DNA of 37,683 bases from Boothiomyces macroporosus (Eukaryota; Chytridiomycota; Chytridiomycetes; Rhizophydiales; Terramycetaceae): positions 1 through 37,683 of the forward strand of contig JADGKB010000121.1 in assembly GCA_027604185.1 (NCBI GenBank). Direction: 5' to 3'. The position numbers were made by a program, and so were the translations under genes. The notes below the pieces were generated by a model, which saw only the letters and a list, made by a program, of their open reading frames with translations, searched no databases and was not told the DNA's origin. Numbering within the stretch: position 1 is the first letter of the stretch; every line of letters begins with the position of its first letter. Positions 1 through 9,543 of the stretch are shown here, in pieces.

Positions 1-1224
1 GATGCTGCCGGTTTGATCTGGATGTTCGGCCCTATCACTGGGTTCTTCACTGCTCCGTTGGTTGGAGCGTACTCTGACTCTTGCACCTCCAAGTTTGGAC
101 GCCGTCGCCCATTCATTGTCACCGGCTTGCTGCTCACCATCATCTTCTCCATCTGCTTCGCTGCTGCTGAATACGCCAAGGGATACCAGGTCTTCCTTGG
201 ATATATCTCTTTCGTTATGCTCGACATCACCATCAACGTCATGCAAACCCCTGTTCGTGCGCTCGCTTCCGACTTGGCTCCAGCCCACATGCAGAGCACT
301 GTGCAGCTGATGGCTGCCGGTTTCCAAGGTCTTGGCTCCATCATTGGGTTCTACATCCAGAAGGCGCTTGGGCCAGGAGCCAGTCTGCTCTCTCTCTTCT
401 CCATCGTCATGGCCATCAACTTTGTAGTTATCACCGGCGTATGCTTGTTGATCAAGGAACCACAGCACGTTCCAAAGGAAAACGTCGAAATCTCGTTCAC
501 TGCGCCATTCACCACCGTCGTCAAGAACGTCTTTGCCATGGATGCCAAGATGGCAGTTGTCTGCGCTGTTGAGTTCTGCTCGTGGTGGGCGCTCTTCTTC
601 TGGTGGACCGACTCTTCTACCTGGTGGAAGCTGACTGTCTACGGAGGATGCATCACTGTTTCCGGAAACGACGGCCCAGACTCTGCCTGTCCAAAGGGCT
701 CTGCCGGCGACTTGGCTGCGCAGAACGGTGGATCCGACTACGACAGCACTGGTATCTACGCCAACACCATCCAGACCCTCCTGTCCATCTTTGTCGGCTC
801 CTTGGTGTTGTTTGGTTTGCTCAAGAAGGTCAAGTACATCTACTCTCTCGGCCTCGGAATCGGAGGTGTCTTGTTGATCTTGCTCAAGTTTGGACCAAAG
901 TCAGTCGGCTTTGCCTGGATCGTCACCCTTGCCATGCCAGTCGCCATCTCGGTCATCCAAGCCTTCCCATTCGCCATTGTCGGGTCATACAACAAAGGAA
1001 ACGACGGCCAAGACACTGGTGTGCAGATGGGTCTCTTGAACTTGTTCATCTGTCTCCCACAATTCTTGGTTACCATCATCACCAACGGAGTGCAAATCAG
1101 CGACACCACCGGTCTCTTTATTTCTGGTGTTGCCTTGGCTCTTGGTGCTATCCTCGCTCTCTTCATTACCGAAGTGGATCTTGATGATGTCCCAGCCGAT
1201 GTCGAAGGAAAGACCAAAGCTTAA
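1..1224 (+). CDS. Sucrose-transporter-like GPH/MFS symporter, copy 1 (5' end outside window)
   Basis: This is the C-terminal 407 residues of a 12-helix sugar/proton symporter of the plasma membrane. It is open from base 1, so its start lies outside the window; the 'M' that can be placed near base 13 is a TTG leucine codon. The stretch GPITGFFTAPLVGAYSD followed by RRRPF is the loop signature of the plant/fungal sucrose transporter (SUT) family. Visible base 1 matches codon 47 of the full copy at 4383-5744, and the two proteins are identical over the shared part. I count seven base differences, all synonymous (69, 189, 566, 1042, 1071, 1125, 1191). Similarity stops at the stop codon. Codon third positions are visibly C/G-rich compared with neighbours, which suggests high expression. 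Sucrose as substrate is inferred from family only; other disaccharides are possible. AATAAA lies at 1261-1266. Confidence 0.9.
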   Translation, partial: DAAGLIWMFGPITGFFTAPLVGAYSDSCTSKFGRRRPFIVTGLLLTIIFSICFAAAEYAKGYQVFLGYISFVMLDITINVMQTPVRALASDLAPAHMQSTVQLMAAGFQGLGSIIGFYIQKALGPGASLLSLFSIVMAINFVVITGVCLLIKEPQHVPKENVEISFTAPFTTVVKNVFAMDAKMAVVCAVEFCSWWALFFWWTDSSTWWKLTVYGGCITVSGNDGPDSACPKGSAGDLAAQNGGSDYDSTGIYANTIQTLLSIFVGSLVLFGLLKKVKYIYSLGLGIGGVLLILLKFGPKSVGFAWIVTLAMPVAISVIQAFPFAIVGSYNKGNDGQDTGVQMGLLNLFICLPQFLVTIITNGVQISDTTGLFISGVALALGAILALFITEVDLDDVPADVEGKTKA

Positions 1225-1440
1225 TCGTACCAACCATAGAATGTCTTATGTAATATGTCAAATAAAGTATCCTTTATTTTAAAAATTGTGATCCTGACAA
1301 TGGTGTTTGAAATTCGAGTTTCATCATCGTGGAGAGCGGATTTGCCACGAGAAAAAAAGGGAACAATAGCCAGTCAGATTATTGTTCTACTGATCCATAT
1401 ATTGGGCAATTTAGTAAATTTTTGCAGCTACTTTATACCA

Positions 1441-3585
1441 ATGTTGTTCAATGCAGCAGCACTATTGACCTTTACAGCAGCGGCAACTGTGCCACTTGTA
1501 GATGTTGACCCAAGTTCACTCTATATCAATGATTTAGGCTCTAATTATATTAGAGTAAGGCTTACCAAACAACCGGTAGCAAATACCAACGTGTATTTCT
1601 CTGCTAGTGCTCTAGTATTTGGTCAATGTTCAACAACGTTTACTCCACAGAACTGGAATCAATACCAAAGCATCCCTGTTCGAGGTGTTCCTCAATTCGC
1701 TAATATGGCAAACCAAACATATACCGTCAAAGCCAGATCGTTTGGTTTCACTGGCTATTCCAATGCCAACAGTAAAGCCCCAACAGTATACCCAAAAATT
1801 GATAGCACCTTTACTATTACTAGAAAAGTAAGTCCTGGTGGGTTGTGTTCATCTACTGGTGATCCTCACTTTAACACTTTCGACAATCAGCTATTCTCAA
1901 GACAAACTGGAGCAGTTACAAGACTCTTCCAAAACCAAGACTTGGAGGTTCAAGCTTGGCAAGTCTTGTGTAGAAAGGGTGGTATCTATTGTAACCAAGC
2001 AGTTGCAGTTAGATATGGGTCGTCAGTCTTTGTTATTGATAACAGACAAAATATTACCGAATCGATGCAAATGAAGCAATTGACCAACAATGTTGATGGT
2101 GTCATTTATCAAGCGCCAGCCAACCTTTATTCTGGTACGCACAACCTCTATATTCCAGATGGATCCAAGGTGTCTATTTCAAACACTGTCTACAACAAAG
2201 GTCTTCCAGATATCCACCAATATATGGGTGTTCAACTAACAGTTCCTGCTCAATCTGGTGCATACAACGGTGTATGTAACAGAATTTCTACCACCAAATT
2301 GCCATCATTCTACTTGCAAGATGGGACTACTGTCAGTGCTACTGCCGCTAATGTCAATTATTTTGTTGATAGCTGTGCAGTTGTTAGCGAAAAGAATATC
2401 TTTAACGGAAATTTCAAAACTACTACTCCAGCTTGGCGAAAAGCATTTACCTGCGCTCTTCCAGGAACAGATACCTTACCAGTTGTGCCAACCCCACCGA
2501 CTTTGCCTTCTTACGTTCAAGTTGCAGTTCCTCCAATGTACGACAATACTCCAAAGTTCTACCCATCGCCTGATTTCATTATCAAGGCAATTGATTTTTG
2601 CACTTCCGTTTTGAACACTTCTACCTGTGTTCATGTATTAGATCCTTCGCCATACATCAAAGGGTGTGCAAACGACGCATCTCTAACAGGAACGCAAGGA
2701 TTAGCTGAGCACCACAAACAAGCCTATTTGCAAGATTGCTACTCTGTTACCAACAACTTGCAAGCAGTATCGGATTCCGATAAAGTAAACAAAGCAGTTC
2801 AAGTTCAAGATTCATTGGGTCTAGGTAAAGAGTGATTTATATTAGGCGATTCTCACTGTCCAAATAACTGCAACAAAGTCGGTACTTGTACTGCCATTGG
2901 TTGTGATTGTGGCCAATCTGGATTTACTGGTGTTGCATGTGAAATTCAAATCAAGAATTTTGCACCAGTTGCTTACACTTCAAGTTCAGCAGCTTCATCT
3001 TCTAGCCGAGTCACTAGCTCATCGACTACCAAAATAGCTTCTTCAGTAGCTCCATCGACTACCAAAGTAACTTTATCGGCTGCTGCCTCCACAGGAAAAG
3101 CTGTGTCTACATCTGAAGCAGTTTACATTCAGGCAACAACCACCGTAGCCTATAAAACCAGCTCAGCTGCCTCCACGCCTACTACCTCTTCCCCTGCCAA
3201 TAATGCAAATTCAAAAGCTGCTGGTCAAGAAAAATCAAATAATGCTCAAGAAAAATCAAGCAATGCTCCTGCATCTGCATCATCAAGTTCATCTCATCAA
3301 TCGGCAGCAACTCCATCGCTTTCAGGATATCATACTTTTTCCTCTGAAGGCGGATTTGAAAAGACTACGTCTCAGGCATCCCATGCTGCCCCTTCTCAAC
3401 CCCCTAACGATGCTGATCAGCAAGCTGCTCATATTCTAACTTTGGCTGCATATGAAAATTCAGTATTGGCAGCAATAGCAGCTACAGCAAAAGGAGCGGT
3501 CCCAACCCCTCCAGCATTTATTCCTACCCGTCCAATCAGATATCCACAATGCAAGGCTCAACAGAAACTATCGGTGTTCCATTAA
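1441..3585 (+). CDS. Secreted VWD-domain plus EGF-like protein with Ser/Thr-rich tail
   Basis: An extracellular protein of 707 residues from exons 1441-2824 and 2846-3585, joined across a 21-nt intron (2825-2845) that restores the frame exactly. I start at the ATG at 1441 because it opens a signal peptide (MLFNAAALLTFTAAA); an upstream in-frame ATG at 1255 would put charged sequence first. Residues about 20-130 look like a beta-rich domain. Residues 138-144 (STGDPHF) followed by NTFDN are the classic start of a von Willebrand factor D domain, which runs to about residue 310. After the intron a compact Cys pattern (CPNNCNKVGTCTAIGCDCG) is EGF-like. The rest is low-complexity Ser/Thr/Ala/Gln, the kind of stalk that is O-glycosylated. 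There is no clear GPI signal or membrane helix. A role in adhesion or cell-wall binding is inferred. It lies between the two transporter copies. Confidence 0.85.
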
Positions 3586-3589
3586 TAAA
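3584..3589 (+). promoter_or_regulatory. AATAAA overlapping the stop of the VWD gene
   Basis: The TAA stop at 3583-3585 provides the first two A's of an AATAAA hexamer. This is one of seven such overlaps in the window. Confidence 0.6.
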
Positions 3590-4382
3590 ACGACTCTGAT
3601 TTACTATTGTGTGGAAAACTTAGCTTCCTTTCCCGGTGTTCCTTGTATTACTCTTAATTATTCCAAATTGGGCTTGTTAAGAGACCCTGCCTAATTTCAA
3701 GTATTATATCCATGGTAATTTCAAACGTGTGGGTACTGTATTCGGCACCACAAAATTACGTTATACTTAGTGTCTAATTCGAGCTTGTTATTTGAAATAA
3801 TGAATGAGATCCCAACCTCATCAGTTTGTGACAGGTACCCTGCAGTTAGTTGTAACTGGAGATCATAAGAGAGATCACAGAATCAAATGATGTCAAGTAG
3901 CTTTGCAGATTAAATTGATTCTTTGGGAAAAACTCGAAATCTTGAGAACCAAAGTTCCCCTGTTAAGTTCATATAATTAGTCATTGGTGAACTGACAACA
4001 TTACGCCATTGCAGTAGAGACAGATCCATTTAGGAATGGATTTCTGGGGACTTTCTGAAAATGAGAGCATATGACCTCGAACTTTTCCAGAGGCTGTTAC
4101 ACAAGGTATTTTGTTGGTTGAAGAAGAATAAAAATGCTTAAATTCCAGCAATACGCCTCCGGCAAAGGCAAGCAAGTAGTTTTCAATTTTCGCTTCATTT
4201 TGCATTTTTCAAAATCTTGTAACGTGGATGTTTCATATTTCTTCACTAGCCTCAAGATAGCGCATGACGTTCCACAGAAGAGCCACCCATTTTACCTCCT
4301 TCCTTTTTCAATCGATCAAGGTCATACGCTTTTTTCAAAAAATTATTTAAACCCCCAAATATCACATATTCCATTCAATAGA
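3586..4382. other. Intergenic region upstream of transporter copy 2
   Basis: About 800 bases with no convincing coding sequence on either strand. A 74-codon minus-strand ORF (3981-4205) has no recognisable motif. The only element I can support is the TATA-like box at 4343-4350. The region does not resemble the sequence 3' of copy 1. Confidence 0.5.
4343..4350 (+). promoter_or_regulatory. TATA-like box of transporter copy 2
   Basis: TTATTTAA lies 33-40 bases before the ATG at 4383, the same spacing as the TATA boxes of other genes here. Confidence 0.45.
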
Positions 4383-5744
4383 ATGTCTTCCAATAAGGCT
4401 ACAGTAAACGATTACCTCTATTGCGCTCTTCTATCCATCCCTTGGATTGCCATTCAAGCCATTTGGCAAACTGAATTTGGTACTGTCAAGGACACCATGA
4501 TTCACTACGGGTTGAATCCTGATGCTGCCGGTTTGATCTGGATGTTCGGCCCTATCACTGGGTTCTTCACTGCTCCGTTGGTTGGAGCATACTCTGACTC
4601 TTGCACCTCCAAGTTTGGACGCCGTCGCCCATTCATTGTCACCGGCTTGCTGCTCACCATCATCTTCTCCATCTGCTTCGCTGCTGCTGAATACGCCAAG
4701 GGATACCAAGTCTTCCTTGGATATATCTCTTTCGTTATGCTCGACATCACCATCAACGTCATGCAAACCCCTGTTCGTGCGCTCGCTTCCGACTTGGCTC
4801 CAGCCCACATGCAGAGCACTGTGCAGCTGATGGCTGCCGGTTTCCAAGGTCTTGGCTCCATCATTGGGTTCTACATCCAGAAGGCGCTTGGGCCAGGAGC
4901 CAGTCTGCTCTCTCTCTTCTCCATCGTCATGGCCATCAACTTTGTAGTTATCACCGGCGTATGCTTGTTGATCAAGGAACCACAGCACGTTCCAAAGGAA
5001 AACGTCGAAATCTCGTTCACTGCGCCATTCACCACCGTCGTCAAGAACGTCTTTGCCATGGATGCCAAGATGGCAGTTGTCTGCGCCGTTGAGTTCTGCT
5101 CGTGGTGGGCGCTCTTCTTCTGGTGGACCGACTCTTCTACCTGGTGGAAGCTGACTGTCTACGGAGGATGCATCACTGTTTCCGGAAACGACGGCCCAGA
5201 CTCTGCCTGTCCAAAGGGCTCTGCCGGCGACTTGGCTGCGCAGAACGGTGGATCCGACTACGACAGCACTGGTATCTACGCCAACACCATCCAGACCCTC
5301 CTGTCCATCTTTGTCGGCTCCTTGGTGTTGTTTGGTTTGCTCAAGAAGGTCAAGTACATCTACTCTCTCGGCCTCGGAATCGGAGGTGTCTTGTTGATCT
5401 TGCTCAAGTTTGGACCAAAGTCAGTCGGCTTTGCCTGGATCGTCACCCTTGCCATGCCAGTCGCCATCTCGGTCATCCAAGCCTTCCCATTCGCCATTGT
5501 CGGGTCATACAACAAAGGAAACGACGGCCAAGACACTGGTGTGCAGATGGGTCTCTTGAACCTGTTCATCTGTCTCCCACAATTCTTGGTCACCATCATC
5601 ACCAACGGAGTGCAAATCAGCGACACCACCGGTCTCTTTATTTCCGGTGTTGCCTTGGCTCTTGGTGCTATCCTCGCTCTCTTCATTACCGAAGTGGATC
5701 TTGATGATGTTCCAGCCGATGTCGAAGGAAAGACCAAAGCTTAA
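4383..5744 (+). CDS. Sucrose-transporter-like GPH/MFS symporter, copy 2 (complete)
   Basis: A full-length, intronless 453-residue member of the glycoside-pentoside-hexuronide/SUT group, predicted to span the plasma membrane about twelve times. The start at 4383 (MSSNKATVNDYLYCALLSIP) follows a TATA-like box at 4343. The frame is open 83 codons further upstream, but that part is AT-rich and unlike the protein. The RRRPF loop after helix 2, with the preceding FGPITGFF and GAYSD, is the sucrose-transporter signature. A Trp-rich stretch (FCSWWALFFWW) sits mid-protein. Every base that differs from copy 1 is synonymous (4589, 4709, 5086, 5562, 5591, 5645, 5711). The 3' flank is unrelated to that of copy 1, with AATAAA at 5762-5767. 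Substrate is inferred to be sucrose or a similar glucoside. Confidence 0.92.
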   Translation: MSSNKATVNDYLYCALLSIPWIAIQAIWQTEFGTVKDTMIHYGLNPDAAGLIWMFGPITGFFTAPLVGAYSDSCTSKFGRRRPFIVTGLLLTIIFSICFAAAEYAKGYQVFLGYISFVMLDITINVMQTPVRALASDLAPAHMQSTVQLMAAGFQGLGSIIGFYIQKALGPGASLLSLFSIVMAINFVVITGVCLLIKEPQHVPKENVEISFTAPFTTVVKNVFAMDAKMAVVCAVEFCSWWALFFWWTDSSTWWKLTVYGGCITVSGNDGPDSACPKGSAGDLAAQNGGSDYDSTGIYANTIQTLLSIFVGSLVLFGLLKKVKYIYSLGLGIGGVLLILLKFGPKSVGFAWIVTLAMPVAISVIQAFPFAIVGSYNKGNDGQDTGVQMGLLNLFICLPQFLVTIITNGVQISDTTGLFISGVALALGAILALFITEVDLDDVPADVEGKTKA

Positions 5745-5896
5745 ATCTATAGACTTGCTTAAATAAATTCTAGTATACATAATTTTGCCAAGGTCGTCTC
5801 TTAGGCTTCCACCTTCATTTAATCATGGTAACCATGCCTGCGAGTGCCAAGCTGTTCACGATAGTTGAAAAATACAAGAGAGCATTACTACTACTA

Positions 5897-5902
5897 TTTA
5901 TT
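5897..5902 (-). promoter_or_regulatory. AATAAA overlapping the CDC45 stop
   Basis: On the minus strand the TAA stop (5903-5901) runs directly into TAAATA, so the hexamer AATAAA starts inside the stop codon. Confidence 0.6.
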
Positions 5903-7908
5903 AAACTGTTAATTGCAAGTTCTCTAAAAATGTCCCTAAATCATCTTTACCAACTTTGATACAACTACTATCAAAGAAATCTATAGTAATTTCAATACCA
6001 GTCTTGTTTGCCGCATCAATGAACGCCAAACCAAATAAACTATTGTTAATTTAGAGTACTTTTTGCGTGATGGTTCTCTGCCTAGCACGAGGTATGTGTC
6101 CGTTTGCTCATCTAAAGCAGCTATCACAAACGGTAGATTTTTTTGTCGATGTTCCTGTATTAGTATAGAGTACTTTGTAAGCTTCAATAATGAATGTTGA
6201 TAGTCGGTACAGTAATGGAATGCTCTTGCCAAACAAGTGCAATTGCTCGCCATCTCCGTAACCACTCTTTAATACACAAAACTGGAAATGCTTCAGTGTC
6301 TGTACTCGTTTTTTTAACAACAAACTAGATCCAGTAGATACAAGTATCTTTTGGTAATGAATAGACAGTAGGATACCGTGTAGAATAATGTGTGGAGAAG
6401 TTAATGCGTCATAAGCCAAATAAAAGTTTTTCAACCATGGTTTTCTGGTATCCAGGTCACTTGATTCTAATTTCTGTTTAATTTCAGAAATGATTTCTCC
6501 TGCTACTGTTTTTGTGCCGATACCTGCGCCAACTAGCCCACCTTCGCTCATTGTACTAGTATCCTGATACTTGTGCAAATTATCGTTTGTGGTGGATGAA
6601 GTCAAATTCTCGTATCCACTTAATGAATGGTTATCTAAAAACGATGTTCCGCAATCTAACAATGCAGTAAGAGAATAAACGGTATCAGTTGCGGATAGTG
6701 TAGTAATATAACCGTATTTACGTTGAAAAGATGGAAATAGTATATCAGGCAAGTTGTAGTGCGGAGCAATTTCTTCCAGTTTCTCTTTGAGTAATGACTT
6801 GAAGGATACAGACATTTCTTTGTAGAATTGCTTGCTCTCTTTTTGGGGAAAGCCCATCTTTACTAGCAAATTTACTAGTCTCTCTCTTCCTTTTTCTTTC
6901 CAAATACCAAATCTAGTTCCTACATATGTAGAGTGAAATAGAGAGTCGTATAAATTCCAGTGTTTGAGTAGCATTAGTTGCATTTCTTCAATAAATTCTA
7001 TAGAGTAGTCATCTGTCTTTGATTCAGCAGCAATTGTTAAGCGATCTACTTGAATCTTTAGATCAGCAGCATAATGAGTGTATTGTACAGTTGATAATTT
7101 GCCATAAATGTAATTATTTGTTGTACTCGTAATAGTATGCCTGTATTAGATATAGTTACCATAGAAAGTTTGTATTTTCCCTTCCTAATTGAACAGAGAG
7201 TTCAAATAACAAGTAGCAAATTGGAGTTCCATAAAATGTTCCTTCATTATAGTAATTGTTAATCAGCTGCTTGTATTCCCTCTTGATTCGTTTCTTTGAG
7301 TTATTTGTATCACCAAGACTTTTACGTTTCTTTTTGGGATGCTCACTTTCCTCATTCCTATCCGCGTTTTCCTTTTCATCTTCTTCCGGCTCGCTTTGGT
7401 TTTCCTCGCTTTCACTTTCCTCGCTTTCGTTTTCCTCGCTTTCATCATCAGACGCGTACTTTGTAAACAAAAGGGTACCTGGATCGTTTCGTACGCTTCC
7501 TTTAGCTCATTATAATGCTCTATTGGCTCTTCATCAATTATTACAATATGATTTCCTCCAAACAAGTTGTGTAGATTCATTGGTCTGTGGGAATCCAGTA
7601 TATAAACCAAAGAGTCATTAATCTGCAAGTATTCTTGTAAGTTGACCATGATCCCAACGTTTAAACAAATAATGACTGGATAAGAATCTTCCAGTTTCAA
7701 ATCAGAGTAACAAGAAATGGGTAGAAATTGGTAGGATATCAGATCTTGTTTCAGTAGTTCCTTGTTAACTTGTACTTACCACTAGTATTTTGAGTGCGCA
7801 TAGAGAATCTACATCAGAGTGGACCAGGATCATTACGGTTCCTTTCCCAACTTTTCTCTTTAATTCTTGGTATACATCAATGAAAAATTGCTTGATTTGA
7901 AATCCCAT
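5901..7908 (-). CDS. CDC45: CDC45, replication initiation factor (CMG helicase subunit)
   Basis: A nuclear protein that joins Mcm2-7 and GINS to form the replicative helicase. Six exons (7908-7780, 7760-7479, 7458-7160, 7140-6174, 6154-6060, 6039-5901) give 636 residues, within the usual range (human about 566, yeast 650). The five introns are 19, 20, 19, 19 and 20 nt and each restores the frame into recognisable CDC45 sequence. Support comes from the DHH-like N-terminus (ILVHSDVDSLCALKIL), the motif DSHRP, the long acidic linker after exon 2 (SDDESEENESEESESEEN and following Lys-rich NLS-like part), LLKHWNLYDSL followed by ARF-type sequence, SATDTVYSLTALLD, and the C-terminal NLPFVIAAL with FGLAFIDAA. 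It is convergent with transporter copy 2; about 150 bases separate the stops. Confidence 0.95.
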
Positions 7909-8070
7909 AAGATTGGAAAACTTTCGGACAAGGAGAATTACAATAAGGGTTTCAAAGTTGAAAAAGTTTCATTAGAGATCCGAGATTCAGAGTAATAATT
8001 GATCCGTAAAACCGTATAATTAATGATTGAAGCCAGCCAATAGATATATTACTTATAATTACTTTTATAT

Positions 8071-8217
8071 TCATGTAGCTACCAACAACTTTAATCCCAT
8101 CGCTATCAGTGCTAGTGAAACATAAGGCGATAGTCGCTCTCCAATCCTAGCAAATTTCCAAAACAATCCCATCACTCCATTCTTTTTCACAATCAGAGAA
8201 GGAAACTGAATTAACAT
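8071..8217 (-). CDS. Possible 48-aa single-helix membrane protein
   Basis: A minus-strand ORF of 49 codons with a basic first half (LIVKKNGVMGLFWKFARIGER) split from a hydrophobic second half (YVSLALIAMGLKLLVA). This layout resembles small mitochondrial inner- or outer-membrane subunits, but I do not recognise the family. No TATA box or AATAAA is well placed. It may be a chance ORF or the last exon of a longer minus-strand gene. Confidence 0.3.
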   Translation of the reverse strand: MLIQFPSLIVKKNGVMGLFWKFARIGERLSPYVSLALIAMGLKLLVAT

Positions 8218-9118
8218 TTAATTACTTGTGATTTAAGGTAGGTGCATGTACATATTAATAGTAGAATTACTAGTACTAGTGATTGAAAGTTGAAAATGGC
8301 TGCCATTTACTTTTGTGATTGCTTTTGAAAATTTACAAGTTGGAGTGGCTTGGGAAAAGTAGAATAGCAGCAGTGACTTGAACACTAGTTTCCAACTATT
8401 TTCTAACTGGTGGAGAGAAGCCCCTTGTCTGCATCTAATTGTAATACTTTTTAGTAACAGTTGTATGGTACCCTTAAATAATAAAGAAATAACAACAGTG
8501 TTAAAGCGATTACATAATCTTATCAATTATTATGCATTCATTTGCACATTGACCATCAGGTGAATAAACACATGTGAAAGAGAGTAAGTGACTGAATAGC
8601 TATAGCCAAGTATTGATGTTACTCCACAAGGTATTGTCTCTCTTGGTAAGCATGATTTTTAAGAGTGCTCCTTTTGCTTTTTGACACGTTGCATGATGAT
8701 TTGGGCTCCACAAAGAAAAGATAAAGCCAACAAAGTTCGTGGCATGGGCATCAATGGATAGGCTTTTAGTTAATCTAATACTTGAAATAAAAAAAATAAA
8801 ATATTATATTAAAGTGCAGGGACAATTGCAAGATCTAAATATTAGTGGCTTTCATTGATCGGAATATGTGGCTGAGCCCTTTTGAATGAATGAAAATCAG
8901 CTCTTGTTAATGAAATATCGATTAAAATCAGATGAGAATAATCGCCTTTTATTTGCAATCATTTTAATGTAATTTCCCTGTAGTTTTTCCTATTTCCGAT
9001 CGTTCCACAGCATTCTTTTTCATGAATCATACTACGTGTCACAAGAGGCTCTTACTGAGTCACAGCTCGGTTATAAAAGGATGGAAAAAAACCAGCCTGC
9101 ATAGAAATTGTGTAAATA
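8218..9118. other. Intergenic region, nothing coding seen
   Basis: About 900 AT-rich bases. A 97-codon minus-strand ORF at 8233-8526 and a 61-codon plus-strand ORF at 8378-8563 overlap each other and show no motif or biased composition. The only supported element is the TATA box at 9072-9079. Confidence 0.5.
9072..9079 (+). promoter_or_regulatory. TATA box of the PAM2 micro-protein gene
   Basis: TATAAAAG lies 40-47 bases before the ATG at 9119 in otherwise non-coding sequence. Confidence 0.6.
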
Positions 9119-9370
9119 ATGGCAGTAAGATTCAGCGACAAAGTCCAAGTTGTAGATACTCACCATAAATCCGACTATGATAGATCTTCAATTGAAGTAG
9201 AGCCACTCACACAAACTGATGTTTACATTTTGTTGGAACTCAGAAAGGCTTTTAATCAGCATACAATGTATTTGGAATATTTAAGAAATATGATAGAAAG
9301 CAAGAAGCATTTGAATATCAATGCTCCTGAATTCGTACCTAGAGGTTACTTTATGGACATTCAATTATAA
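9119..9370 (+). CDS. 83-aa protein with C-terminal PAM2 (PABP-binding) motif
   Basis: An intronless gene with its own TATA box and an AATAAA at 9374-9379, right after the stop. Residues 65-74, LNINAPEFVP, fit the PAM2 consensus (L-N-x-x-A-x-E-F-x-P) at every fixed position. PAM2 peptides bind the MLLE domain of cytoplasmic poly(A)-binding protein, so the product is probably a cytoplasmic mRNA-associated factor. The N-terminal half (VRFSDKVQVV, then YDRSSIEVEPLT) looks like a short conserved segment of unknown function. Residues 31-60 are predicted helical. I know no characterised protein of this size with only a PAM2 motif, so the function beyond PABP binding is open. It could act as a competitor or adaptor for other PAM2 proteins such as PAN3 or eRF3, but that is inference. 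Confidence 0.8.
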   Translation: MAVRFSDKVQVVDTHHKSDYDRSSIEVEPLTQTDVYILLELRKAFNQHTMYLEYLRNMIESKKHLNINAPEFVPRGYFMDIQL

Positions 9371-9543
9371 TATAATAAAAGACTTAGAATTTCTTTGTGG
9401 TTTTGATCTGTTGTAGTTGAACTGATAATGAGAGAATCTATGAACTGCTATCGATAGTAGTTTCATTAACCCTTGGTAGATAACAGCCAGAAGCAACTTA
9501 TGCAGCGTTGTAAATATCAGACTTTTTTTGACTTTTTTTGAAA

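Noticed and set aside
351..1233. Long antisense and alternate-frame ORFs inside transporter copy 1 (and the same in copy 2, 4431-5780)
   Set aside because: They mirror the C/G-rich third positions of the real frame, have no motifs, and are repeated only because the gene is duplicated.
1255..1440. Extension of the VWD protein to the ATG at 1255
   Set aside because: The added residues are charged and would bury the clear signal peptide that starts at 1441.
8233..8526. 97-codon minus-strand ORF
   Set aside because: No motif, AT-driven composition, and it overlaps another random ORF on the other strand.
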